Source of the DNA: [Streptosporangium] indianense | GTDB lineage: Bacteria; Actinomycetota; Actinomycetes; Streptomycetales; Streptomycetaceae | Length of the DNA: 64,000 bases | Direction of reading: 5' to 3' | Assembly (NCBI RefSeq): GCF_021474405.1 | Contig: NZ_JAKEIO010000001.1 | Span: 153,129-217,128, forward strand | Shown here: positions 55,559-64,000 of the stretch, one piece after another | Layout: the number at the start of each line of letters is the position of its first letter | Position numbering within the stretch: position 1 is the first letter of the stretch | The notes under the pieces: generated by a model | Database searches by the model: none | Seen by the model: the letters and a program-made list of their open reading frames with translations, nothing else | What the model was told of the DNA's origin: nothing | Position numbers and translations under genes: made by a program

Positions 55559-56346
55559 CCAGGTGCCGCGGATGGGATGCGTTGGACGTACTGGAAGCCG
55601 CCGCTGACGGCCCGGTGGCCTTCTCCGCCGACCTCAGCCCCGCCGGCCTCCTGGCGGCGTACCGCGCCGGGGTCTATCCGTTCCCGGCAGCCGACGAGTA
55701 CACCCGTGCCCTCAATGAGGTGGTCTTCGCCGATCAGGTGCAGGAGGGCCGCATCCCGCTCGTTGGGGAGCAGGAGCCGGGTGATCCCTTCGCCGTTTCC
55801 TGGTGGTCACCCGACCCCAGGCCGGTCCTGCCCGTCTCGGCCGCGCATCTCAGCCGTAGCCTCGCCCGGCGGCTGCGCAACGCGCTGTCGTGGTCGACCA
55901 GCCTGGACCAGGGGTTCGAGCGGGTCGTCCGCGCATGCCGCGGTGACCGTGTCCCGCTGTGGCTCACCGAAGAGCTGATCGCCAGCCTGGTCCGCCTGCA
56001 CGAGCTGGGTCATGCTCACAGCGTCGAGGTGTGGGAGGACGGCCATCTGGTCGGCGGCGTCTTCGGCCTCAGGGTCGGATCGGTCTTCAGCATGGACTCG
56101 ATGTTCTTCCAGCGTCCCGGCGCCTCGAAGGTGGCGGTGAGCGACCTCGCCGCGCGTTTCGCGCAGGCCGGCGGCGAGTTGCTGGACGCGCAGCGGGACA
56201 GCCCGCACGTCCGGGATCTCGGCGGCATCCTCATGCCGCGGGAGCAGTACGTGCGACGCCTTCGCCGCACCGCGCCCGACAGCCTCCCGATGGACGCAGC
56301 CACGTTGCCCGCCCACCGCCTCGCCAGGACTGCAAGAGCGCGCTGA
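55552..56346 (+). CDS. aat: Leucyl/phenylalanyl-tRNA-protein transferase homologue, probably repurposed for peptide biosynthesis
   Basis: This 264-residue member of the L/F-transferase (GNAT-related) family moves an amino acid from charged tRNA to an amino group. LLAAYRAGVYPF and SWWSPDPRPVLP are family blocks, but about 30 extra residues sit between them, where housekeeping Aat has a short loop, and the Trp of FPWF is replaced (YPFP). The catalytic block reads SMDSMFFQRPGASK, where E. coli has GESMFSRMENASK, so Glu156 aligns with Asp; the Gln of LIDCQ is kept (LLDAQ). The GTG at 55552 overlaps the synthetase stop by 7 bp. This tight coupling argues for a biosynthetic partner, not N-degron tagging. 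A hairpin terminator follows. Confidence 0.93.
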   Translation: MVTRCRGWDALDVLEAAADGPVAFSADLSPAGLLAAYRAGVYPFPAADEYTRALNEVVFADQVQEGRIPLVGEQEPGDPFAVSWWSPDPRPVLPVSAAHLSRSLARRLRNALSWSTSLDQGFERVVRACRGDRVPLWLTEELIASLVRLHELGHAHSVEVWEDGHLVGGVFGLRVGSVFSMDSMFFQRPGASKVAVSDLAARFAQAGGELLDAQRDSPHVRDLGGILMPREQYVRRLRRTAPDSLPMDAATLPAHRLARTARAR

Positions 56347-56382
56347 CCCCGTTCGTCGCGCTGCCCGGCGCCCCGGACGCAT

Positions 56383-56417
56383 GACGCCCAGGTTCACCGG
56401 CTCGGGTGATGGGCGTC
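56383..56417 (+). terminator. Hairpin terminator after the peptide locus
   Basis: GACGCCCA at 56383-56390 pairs with TGGGCGTC at 56410-56417, with an inner stem TCACC/GGTGA. It lies 36 bp after the transferase stop and marks the end of that transcription unit. The region to 56560 is AT-richer (GGTTAACTAACGGTTCTAATG) and probably holds the promoter of the next operon. Confidence 0.65.
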
Positions 56418-56568
56418 GGAGCCCCTCGGGCGCGCCTAATGACTCGGGCCGGGGCTGCCCCGCCTTCCTCGCGGCGTGCCTGAATGGGGCCAATGGGTCA
56501 TATGTGGTGAAGGTTAACTAACGGTTCTAATGTGTGACTGACAGTCCGACTTCGTGGACAGGCCGGTG

Positions 56569-56958
56569 ATGTTCCCACCTCGAGTACTCGTGATCGACGA
56601 CGACCAGGATGTGAGCGCTCTGCTGGAGCGGCACTTCCGCGAGCGGGGATGCCCCGTGGCCGTCGCGCACTCGGGGGAAGAGGGGCTCGGCCTCGCCTTT
56701 GCCGACCCGCCGGACATCGCGGTCGTCGACGTGATCCTGCCCGGCATCGACGGACGGGAGGTCGTCCGCAGGCTGCGGGCGGACGACCGGACGAGGAGAT
56801 GCCGTCTCGTCGTCACCTCGGTGCTCGACCCGGAGGATCTGATCGGCCTCGCGGACGAGGTGCTGCCCAAGCCGTTCCGGCAGAAGGCCGTGGTGCGGCT
56901 CGTTGACTCCTACCGGAGCTCTGTCGCCCAGGAGTCCCAGGAGTCCCAGGAGGAGTAA
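56569..56958 (+). CDS. Stand-alone response regulator receiver (first of two)
   Basis: This single-domain CheY-like receiver of about 129 residues has no output domain. The acidic pocket is LVIDDDQD, the phospho-acceptor Asp is in IAVVDVILPGIDG, Thr/Ser is in VVTSVLD and the conserved Lys is in LPKPF. All are intact, so it should accept phosphate. The tail is a Gln-Glu-Ser repeat (AQESQESQEE) made by a 9-bp DNA repeat. The start is uncertain: ATG at 56569, or GTG at 56566 or 56554. Its TAA overlaps the next ATG by one base. The kinase is probably the sensor encoded four genes downstream. Confidence 0.88.
   Translation: MFPPRVLVIDDDQDVSALLERHFRERGCPVAVAHSGEEGLGLAFADPPDIAVVDVILPGIDGREVVRRLRADDRTRRCRLVVTSVLDPEDLIGLADEVLPKPFRQKAVVRLVDSYRSSVAQESQESQEE
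56927..56953 (+). repeat. Three 9-bp tandem repeats holding the next gene's ribosome site
   Basis: CCCAGGAGT occurs twice, followed by CCCAGGAGG. Each copy contains GGAG, and the last merges with GAGTAATG, the stop-start junction of the two regulators. The repeats code for the QES tail of the first regulator and give several Shine-Dalgarno cores before the second. Copy number could vary by slippage without changing frame. Confidence 0.7.
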
Positions 56959-57332
56959 TGGCTCATGTCCTGATCGCTGACGACGACGCGGACATCCGGG
57001 ATCTGGTGGCCTTCAAGCTGACTCAGAGCGGTCACCAGGTCACGGCCGTGGAGGACGGCATGGCGGCACTCCGGGCAGCGCGGGAGAACACCGTGGACCT
57101 GGCACTGCTCGACATCCGGATGCCGGGCATGTCGGGTCTGGACGTGTGCCGGGAGCTGCGCGCCACGGCCCAGACCGCGACACTCCCCGTCATCATGATC
57201 ACCGCCCGGTCCCAGGAAGCGGACGTGGAGGTCGGCTTCGCGGCGGGAGCCGACGACTACATCATCAAGCCGTTCAGCCCGCGAGAGCTCTCCAGCAGGG
57301 TCACCGCGGTGCTCAACCGGGTGGAACGGTGA
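56958..57332 (+). CDS. Stand-alone response regulator receiver (second of two)
   Basis: This 124-residue CheY/PhoB-type receiver has no DNA-binding domain. Pocket residues are in LIADDDADIRD, the phospho-Asp in LALLDIRMPGMSG, Thr in IMITARSQE and Lys in IIKPFSPREL, all canonical. It ends right after alpha5 (LSSRVTAVLNRVE). It starts at the ATG overlapping the first regulator's stop, and its own stop overlaps the HEAT-protein start (GTGA). The two receivers differ in sequence, so this is a dual-receiver relay rather than a fresh duplication. The output probably works by protein contact with the HEAT protein or glycosyltransferase. Confidence 0.93.
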   Translation: MAHVLIADDDADIRDLVAFKLTQSGHQVTAVEDGMAALRAARENTVDLALLDIRMPGMSGLDVCRELRATAQTATLPVIMITARSQEADVEVGFAAGADDYIIKPFSPRELSSRVTAVLNRVER

Positions 57333-58429
57333 TTTCCGCCGGCATCGTCCGCGCCGCGCTGCTGATCCTGCTGGCCGTCGTCCTGGCGCTGGGCCTGCTG
57401 ATCGTCGGCAACCGTCTCGTCCGCAGTCACCGGGAGCGCAGACGCGAGCGGATCGCGGCACCGGTGCGCGGCTCCCTGCTGGAGCTACTGTGCGCCGAGG
57501 GGGACGAGCAGACCGAGTTGCTGAACCGGCTGGCGGAGATCGACAGACGGACCTGGGCCGCCCTGGAGCCGACCCTTACCGCGCTGCTGGGCAAGGTCGC
57601 CGGTGGGGCCCGCACGGCGCTGATCCGCCTGTACGAGCTGCGCGGGGCCGCCGTGGACGCCGTCGCCGACCTGTCGAGCCGCAGCGCGGCCCGGCGAGGG
57701 CGTGCCGCGCAGGTGCTCGGTCAGCTCAGCCACCGCCCAGCCGCCCCGTCGCTGTGCCGTCTGCTGGCCGACCGCGACCCCGAGGTGCGCCTGGCCGCCA
57801 CCCGGGCGCTGGGCCGGTGCGGAGGACCGGAAGCCGTGCCGTACCTGCTGGAATCCCTCCATGGACCGCGGGCCGTGCCGCCCGCCGCGGTCATCAGGGC
57901 GTTGGTCTCCCTGGGGCCCGAGGCGCAGCGGAGTGTGGCCGCCGGGCTGGGACACCCGCAACCCCTCGCCAGGGCCGTGGCCATCGAGGTCCTCGGCGCG
58001 AACGGCGTGGTCTCCCGTACGTCCGAGATCGCCCGTGCGCTGCGCGAGGACCCTCAGATCGAGGTCCGCGTCAAAGCGGCACGCGCGCTGGGCAGACTGG
58101 GCATGCCCGAGGGCCTGGAGCCGCTGCTGGCCGGCGTCCGGACCGGTCAGCCGGTCGCCCTGCGCATGGTGGGCGCCGGAGCCCTCGGCACGCTGGGAGC
58201 CGTCGCCGCGACGGGCCCGCTGGCGGAGCTGCTCGGCGATCCCGACCGGCATGTGGCCGCCACCGCCGCTCGCGCCCTGTTGCAGCTCGGCCCGGAAGGA
58301 CGGGCCGAGCTGCACGCGGCGGCCGACGACCGCTCCGGCGGACCGGCCGCCGCCCAGGCCAGAGCCGTGCTCGCCGAATCGGCGGTCGGGGCCGCACGCC
58401 ACGACGTCCGCGCGGAGGTGGCGCTGTGA
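57329..58429 (+). CDS. Membrane-anchored HEAT-repeat protein
   Basis: This 366-residue protein has one N-terminal transmembrane helix (AALLILLAVVLALGLLIVG) followed by basic residues and a cytoplasmic array of HEAT/PBS-lyase-like repeats. The pattern VRLAATRALGRCGGPEAVPYLLESL recurs about every 30 residues, seen again near VRVKAARALGRLGMPEGLEPLLAG and VAATAARALLQLGPEGRAEL. Such arrays are protein-interaction scaffolds. It sits between two receivers and a glycosyltransferase with 4-bp overlaps on both sides, so it probably links phosphorylation of the receivers to the transferase at the membrane. The start is GTG at 57329. Confidence 0.88.
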   Translation: MISAGIVRAALLILLAVVLALGLLIVGNRLVRSHRERRRERIAAPVRGSLLELLCAEGDEQTELLNRLAEIDRRTWAALEPTLTALLGKVAGGARTALIRLYELRGAAVDAVADLSSRSAARRGRAAQVLGQLSHRPAAPSLCRLLADRDPEVRLAATRALGRCGGPEAVPYLLESLHGPRAVPPAAVIRALVSLGPEAQRSVAAGLGHPQPLARAVAIEVLGANGVVSRTSEIARALREDPQIEVRVKAARALGRLGMPEGLEPLLAGVRTGQPVALRMVGAGALGTLGAVAATGPLAELLGDPDRHVAATAARALLQLGPEGRAELHAAADDRSGGPAAAQARAVLAESAVGAARHDVRAEVAL

Positions 58430-59913
58430 GCGTGGCGGCCGGCGAACCGTGGGCGTCGCTGCTGGGCGCGGTGCACACGCTGATCACCGTGTGCGACAGC
58501 GTGGTGATCGTGTACTTCCTGGCCATCAACACCAGCTATCTGGTACTGATCCTCATCGCCCTCGGGGAGTTCGTCAGAACGCTGCGGCGGGCTCCCTTCG
58601 CAGGCCACGACGAGGCCGCCACCAGTCCCCTCACCCCGCCCGTTTCCGTGATCATGCCCGCGCACAACGAAGCTGCCGGCATCGCCGAAGCGGTCCGGGC
58701 CATGCTGCTGCTGCGCTACCCGGAGTTCGAGGTCGTCGTCGTCGACGACGGCTCCACCGACGGCACGCTGGAAGCTCTCCGGGAAGCCTTCGACCTCGCC
58801 GAGGTGGAGTACGTGGTGCCCGACGACATCCCCGTACGCGGCAGGGTCACCTCCGTCCATCTGCCCAGGGGCGGTCCCGTACGCCTTGTGGTGGCCCGCA
58901 AGGACAACGGGGGCAAGGCCGACGCGCTCAACGTCGGGATCAACCTGGCGCGCTACCCGCTGGTGTGCATGGTGGACGCCGACTCGATCCTCGACTCCCA
59001 GGCGCTGCTCGCGGTGGCCAAACCGTTCTGCGACGACCCGCAGCGGGTGGTCGCCTCCGGCGGCGTGGTCGGCCTCGCCAACGGCTGCACCGTCGTGGCG
59101 GGACGGGTGGTCGAGGCGCGCGTTCCCCCGGACCTGCTCGGACGCGTTCAGGTCGTCGAGTATCTTCGCGCCTTCCTGCTCGGCCGCACCGGATGGTCCA
59201 AGCTCGGCAGCCTGCTGATCATCGCCGGGGCCTTCGGTCTCTTCCGCAAGGACGCGGTCGTGGCGATCGGCGGGATGGACCCCGACTGCATCGGCGAGGA
59301 CGCCGAGCTGGTCATCCGCCTTCACAAGCACATGCGCGAGCTGGGCCGGGACTACCGCATCGTGTTCGTGGCCGAGCCCATCTCCTGGAGCGAGGCGCCC
59401 TCGCAGCGGCAGGTCCTCGCCCACCAGCGGCGGCGCTGGCACCGCGGCCTGACGGAGATCCTGCTCAAGCACCGCCGCATGATCGGTAACCCCCGCTACG
59501 GCCGTATCGGCCTGTTGGCGCTGCCCTTCTACGTCGTCTTCGAACTGCTGGCCCCGCTGGTGGAGCTCGCAGGGCTCGTCCTCGTCCCCCTGGGCGTACT
59601 GATGGGCGCGGTGAACGTGGACTTCCTGTGGCGCTTCCTCGTCGTCGCCTACATCTACGCCATCGTCGTCGGCATGGTGTCGGTCGCGGTGGAGGAATAC
59701 GCCTTCCACCGGTTCACGCGGTGGCGGGACGTCTGGGGAGGCATCGTCGGGGTGGTGGCCGAGAACATCGGATACCGCCAGCTGACAGCGTGGTGGCGGC
59801 TGCGCGGTATGTGGGACGGGTTGCGCAGATCTCCCCAGGTGTGGGGTGCCATGACCCGGGCCGGATTCGACTCTTCCAGCCCGGTGAGGGAGAAAGGAGG
59901 TGATCGCGCATGA
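58426..59913 (+). CDS. Processive-type family 2 glycosyltransferase (membrane)
   Basis: This 495-residue membrane glycosyltransferase probably makes and exports a polysaccharide. One or two N-terminal helices (SVVIVYFLAINTSYLVLILIAL) precede the GT-A domain: VSVIMPAHNEAAGIAEAV, VVDDGSTDGT, the DxD-type CMVDADS, GEDAELVIRLH (acceptor-site ED) and QRRRW, the Q(Q/R)xRW motif of cellulose, hyaluronan and PNAG synthases. About four C-terminal helices follow. There is no PilZ domain, so control by c-di-GMP would have to be indirect. Its GTG overlaps the HEAT gene stop and its own stop overlaps the sensor-kinase ATG. The sugar is unknown. Confidence 0.93.
   Translation: MSVAAGEPWASLLGAVHTLITVCDSVVIVYFLAINTSYLVLILIALGEFVRTLRRAPFAGHDEAATSPLTPPVSVIMPAHNEAAGIAEAVRAMLLLRYPEFEVVVVDDGSTDGTLEALREAFDLAEVEYVVPDDIPVRGRVTSVHLPRGGPVRLVVARKDNGGKADALNVGINLARYPLVCMVDADSILDSQALLAVAKPFCDDPQRVVASGGVVGLANGCTVVAGRVVEARVPPDLLGRVQVVEYLRAFLLGRTGWSKLGSLLIIAGAFGLFRKDAVVAIGGMDPDCIGEDAELVIRLHKHMRELGRDYRIVFVAEPISWSEAPSQRQVLAHQRRRWHRGLTEILLKHRRMIGNPRYGRIGLLALPFYVVFELLAPLVELAGLVLVPLGVLMGAVNVDFLWRFLVVAYIYAIVVGMVSVAVEEYAFHRFTRWRDVWGGIVGVVAENIGYRQLTAWWRLRGMWDGLRRSPQVWGAMTRAGFDSSSPVREKGGDRA
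59893..59905 (+). promoter_or_regulatory. Near-perfect Shine-Dalgarno before the sensor kinase
   Basis: AAAGGAGGTGATC matches the full 3' end of 16S rRNA and lies 4 bp before the ATG at 59910, inside the end of the glycosyltransferase gene. It should give strong independent initiation of the kinase in addition to coupling. Confidence 0.7.
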
Positions 59914-62009
59914 GCCGCACCTCCGGACGGGGCACCGGCCGGGTGGGGCACCGGCTCGGCCTCGCATTCGGACTGCTGACCCTGCTGATCGCCCTGTGCG
60001 GGGCCAGCACGCTGATCGGCGCGCTGGCGCTGGAAAGCCAGCGCGACCGGATCATCGACCAGGTGCTCCCCGCCCAGGAGGACAACGTGCGCCTGCTCAA
60101 CGCGGGTATCAGCGCGCAGCGTTCGATGCGGGGCTACCTGGTCACGGGCGACCGGAGTGAGCTTGCCGACTTCCGTGCGGCCCGGGAGAGCATTGCGTCG
60201 ATCAGCGGCGACGTCCGTGCGCACAAGGTCCTGGACGAAGACGATCTCACGGCGCAGCAGCGGCAGATCGAGGCGTATCTGCGCGTTGCGGACGACCAGG
60301 CGAAGAGCACCCCGGGAAGCGCGCGGGCCGTCACGCTCACCCGCGAGGCCTCTCGGCGCTTCAACGTGTTCGAGGCGACCAACGCCCGTCTGGACGACCA
60401 GATGAGCGAAGAGGAGCAGCGTCTGGAGGACCGCGCCGACACCGCGATCCAGGTGGGCATCGCCGGGTTCGGCACGGCACTGGTCGCGGCCCTCGCCCTG
60501 GCCGTGTACACGGCGGTGCACACCACGCGCGCCCTGACCGGGCCGTTGCGGAGAACAGAGCGGACGCTCGGCCGCCTCACCGCCGGAGACCATGCGGCCC
60601 GGGCCGAGGTGACGGGACCGGAGGAGATCCGGGCGGTGGCGCGGTCGGTCAACCTGCTCGCGGACCAGAGGGACCGGCTGCGCGCGGTCGAGCAGGAACG
60701 GCAGCGACTGTCGACGGCCGCGAAGGAGACCGGCATCCGGATCAGGGACCGCCTCGACGTCGGCTACGTCCTCGACGAGGCGTGCAACGGCATCGGCGAG
60801 GTCCTCGCCGCAGACTACGTCTTCATCCTGCTCGCCGAGGACGGCGGCTCCGGATTTCCCCTGGCCCGGGTGTGGTCCGCGGAGCGTGGCCTGCTGTCCG
60901 ACGACGAGCGAAGGGGCATCCCGACGCTCCCGGCCGACGTGGTCCGCGACCACTACCGGCGGGCAACGCCCTGGCTGGTCACCGACCTGTCCCCGTACGT
61001 GTCGGACACCAGACCCATACCGGGTGCCCCCGGCTCCTTCGGGAAGACCGGTATGCCGGCAGAGAACCGCGCCGCCGCGGCGGCGCTCGGGCTGGTCTCG
61101 GCCGTGATCGTCCCCATCGGGGTGGGGGAGGAACCTATCGGCGCCGTGTGCGTGGCCCGAACCAGCGCAGACCGCCCCTGGCGCCCGGTGGACGTCGAAT
61201 TCGCCGAGTCCATGGCAGGCGGCATCGGCCGGGCGCTGCACACCGCCCTCCTCTACGAGAAGGAGTCAGGCCTGGTGGACAAACTGCGCGCCCTGGACAA
61301 GGCCAAGAGTGACTTCCTGTCCACCGTCTCCCATGAGCTGCGCACCCCGCTGACCAGCATCGTGGGGTACATCGAGCTGCTGAAGGACGAGGACGGCGAT
61401 CCGCTCTCCCCGTCCCAGCTGCGCATGCTGGACGTCGTCGACCGCAACGCCAACCGGTTGCGGGCACTGATCGAGGACCTGCTCACGCTCTCCAGGATCG
61501 AGTCGGGAGCGTTCACCTCCCGGAAGGCACCGATCGACCTGCGGCAGCTGGTGGTCTCGGCGACCGATGCGATCAAACCGGCCGCCGAGGCCGCCTCGGT
61601 CAGACTGGAGACGCGCTGCCCCGAGCAGCCACTGGTCCTGGAGGCGGACGGCGAACAACTCGACCGGGTCCTGATGAACCTGCTGTCCAACGCCGTGAAG
61701 TTCACCCACGGTGGCGGGACGGTCAGCGTACGAGCAGACGCGCAGGACGGGGAGGCCGTCCTGAGCGTGAGCGACACCGGTATCGGCATCCCCGCGGCCG
61801 AGCAGGAGAAGCTCTTCAAACGGTTCTTCCGCGCCTCGAACGCCACCGAGCAGGCCATCCCGGGAACCGGCCTGGGGCTGACCATCGTGCACACGATCGT
61901 GGCGAACCACGGCGGCCGAACGCAGGTGCGCTCCGAAGAGGGCCGGGGTACCACGATCACCACCTGGCTGCCGCTCACCGGCACGAACGGTGCGGCGGGC
62001 TCCGCCTGA
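59910..62009 (+). CDS. CHASE3-HAMP-GAF sensor histidine kinase
   Basis: This 699-residue membrane sensor kinase has helix 1 at about 18-42, then a CHASE3 extracytoplasmic domain (GISAQRSMRGYLVTGDRSELADF), helix 2 at about 182-205, HAMP to about 257 and a GAF domain at about 275-435. The HisKA domain carries the phospho-accepting His in LSTVSHELRTPLTS (near 475). The HATPase domain has N-box NLLSNAVKFT, DTGIGIP and GTGLGLTIV. All catalytic motifs are intact. It is the last gene of the operon with the two receivers, which are its likely substrates. The ATG overlaps the glycosyltransferase stop by 4 bp. Confidence 0.95.
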   Translation: MSRTSGRGTGRVGHRLGLAFGLLTLLIALCGASTLIGALALESQRDRIIDQVLPAQEDNVRLLNAGISAQRSMRGYLVTGDRSELADFRAARESIASISGDVRAHKVLDEDDLTAQQRQIEAYLRVADDQAKSTPGSARAVTLTREASRRFNVFEATNARLDDQMSEEEQRLEDRADTAIQVGIAGFGTALVAALALAVYTAVHTTRALTGPLRRTERTLGRLTAGDHAARAEVTGPEEIRAVARSVNLLADQRDRLRAVEQERQRLSTAAKETGIRIRDRLDVGYVLDEACNGIGEVLAADYVFILLAEDGGSGFPLARVWSAERGLLSDDERRGIPTLPADVVRDHYRRATPWLVTDLSPYVSDTRPIPGAPGSFGKTGMPAENRAAAAALGLVSAVIVPIGVGEEPIGAVCVARTSADRPWRPVDVEFAESMAGGIGRALHTALLYEKESGLVDKLRALDKAKSDFLSTVSHELRTPLTSIVGYIELLKDEDGDPLSPSQLRMLDVVDRNANRLRALIEDLLTLSRIESGAFTSRKAPIDLRQLVVSATDAIKPAAEAASVRLETRCPEQPLVLEADGEQLDRVLMNLLSNAVKFTHGGGTVSVRADAQDGEAVLSVSDTGIGIPAAEQEKLFKRFFRASNATEQAIPGTGLGLTIVHTIVANHGGRTQVRSEEGRGTTITTWLPLTGTNGAAGSA

Positions 62010-62445
62010 ACGCCGTCCGGTCCGCGCACGGCCGATGCCGAAGCGGCCGCGCGCGGCGTATGCCGCAGGGGAACGTGAGCCGCTCCGACCGGACTTGGTC
62101 CAGCCGTGCGGGAGTACGGGGATCGCTGTGGCCGGCGCCCAGCCGAGAGTACGACGACTTGGCCTCGCAACCGGGAGTTGAGGCGCCGTCAGAAGGCCGT
62201 CACGGGAAGCGAAGGCAGGCGGGTGCCCGGTGACCGGGCACCCCGAAGACAGGGCAGACCGTACCCCTTTCAACCTCCGCTTGCCCGATTTGCGATCTTC
62301 TGTGGTTCATTCTTTGCTTGATATGTCCGACGAGCGGATCGCTTGATCGCCGTCATCGCACGCGCCGCACCGAAACCGTCGTGACCGGTCTGTTCGGTGG
62401 TCCCGGCCACGCCTCGTGGTCGCGCTTGACATGTGGAGGCGGACG
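62010..62445. other. Intergenic region without a gene
   Basis: These 436 bp show no convincing coding sequence. They hold the hairpin at 62221-62243 and, to its right, an AT-richer stretch (62275-62340, including TTCTTTGCTTGATATG) that probably contains the promoter of the kinase gene starting at 62446. Confidence 0.6.
62221..62243 (+). terminator. Perfect 10-bp hairpin terminator
   Basis: GGGTGCCCGG at 62221-62230 pairs exactly with CCGGGCACCC at 62234-62243 around a TGA loop. It lies 211 bp after the sensor-kinase stop and is the only strong terminator candidate for that operon. Confidence 0.6.

Positions 62446-64000
<1,555 letters not shown>

Noticed and set aside
56627..58429. CRISPR or large tandem-repeat array in the HEAT gene region
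   Set aside because: The periodicity is at protein level (HEAT repeats of about 30 residues); the DNA copies are diverged and there are no spacers.

Overview
The window reads as chromosomal DNA of a Streptomyces-type actinomycete. GC is very high, third codon positions are almost all G or C, GTG starts are common, genes overlap as ATGA or GTGA, and typical gene families are present: large LuxR (LAL) regulators, PAS/GAF/SpoIIE phosphatases, a terpene synthase with a P450, a heterotetrameric sarcosine oxidase and a secreted GH10 xylanase with a CBM13. No rRNA, tRNA, CRISPR array, insertion sequence or prophage was seen.

Layout, left to right. 1-9.5 kb: end of a cytochrome P450, a LuxR regulator with a degenerate receiver divergent from a DHA2 drug exporter, a relic of an SGNH hydrolase, a giant LAL regulator broken by one frameshift, and an overlapping P450/class I terpene synthase pair. 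9.3-16.5 kb: small protein, CocE-type hydrolase and ATP-grasp enzyme on the minus strand, an SDR, and a PAS-GAF-SpoIIE-HATPase phosphatase. 16.6-24.5 kb: a GntR regulator divergent from the operon glyA-soxB-soxD-soxA-soxG-purU, which takes sarcosine to glycine and handles the released one-carbon units. 24.5-38.5 kb: mostly ordinary accessory genes (LysE exporter with an Lrp regulator, alpha/beta hydrolase, AraC regulator, DUF5701, NB-ARC/TPR regulator, an AlkD-like/BtrH-like pair with a TTA codon, AI-2E permease, polysaccharide deacetylase, methyltransferase, SMI1/KNR4 protein).

38.6-40.6 kb: a tightly overlapping three-gene cassette of visibly lower GC, made of a membrane-anchored P-loop GTPase and two proteins I do not recognise. 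40.8-46.7 kb: an NmrA-like reductase, an AraC relic and a xylan-utilisation locus (GH62 arabinofuranosidase divergent from a GH10 xylanase and a feruloyl esterase, all with CBM13 domains) around an intergenic region with a 30-bp perfect palindrome and CGAAA boxes. 46.9-48.4 kb: a DEAD-box helicase, then a gene-poor stretch.

49.0-64.0 kb: a membrane PAS-GGDEF-EAL protein; then the most striking locus, one protein carrying MbtH, adenylation, carrier and thioester-reductase domains, overlapping a leucyl/phenylalanyl-tRNA-protein transferase homologue. With no condensation domain, this looks like a tRNA-dependent peptide-aldehyde (or alcohol) assembly system of the kind described as the tRUE/livipeptin system of S. 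lividans. It is followed by a translationally coupled operon of two stand-alone response regulators, a membrane HEAT-repeat protein, a processive-type family 2 glycosyltransferase and a CHASE3-HAMP-GAF sensor kinase, and then by a second PAS histidine kinase that runs off the window.
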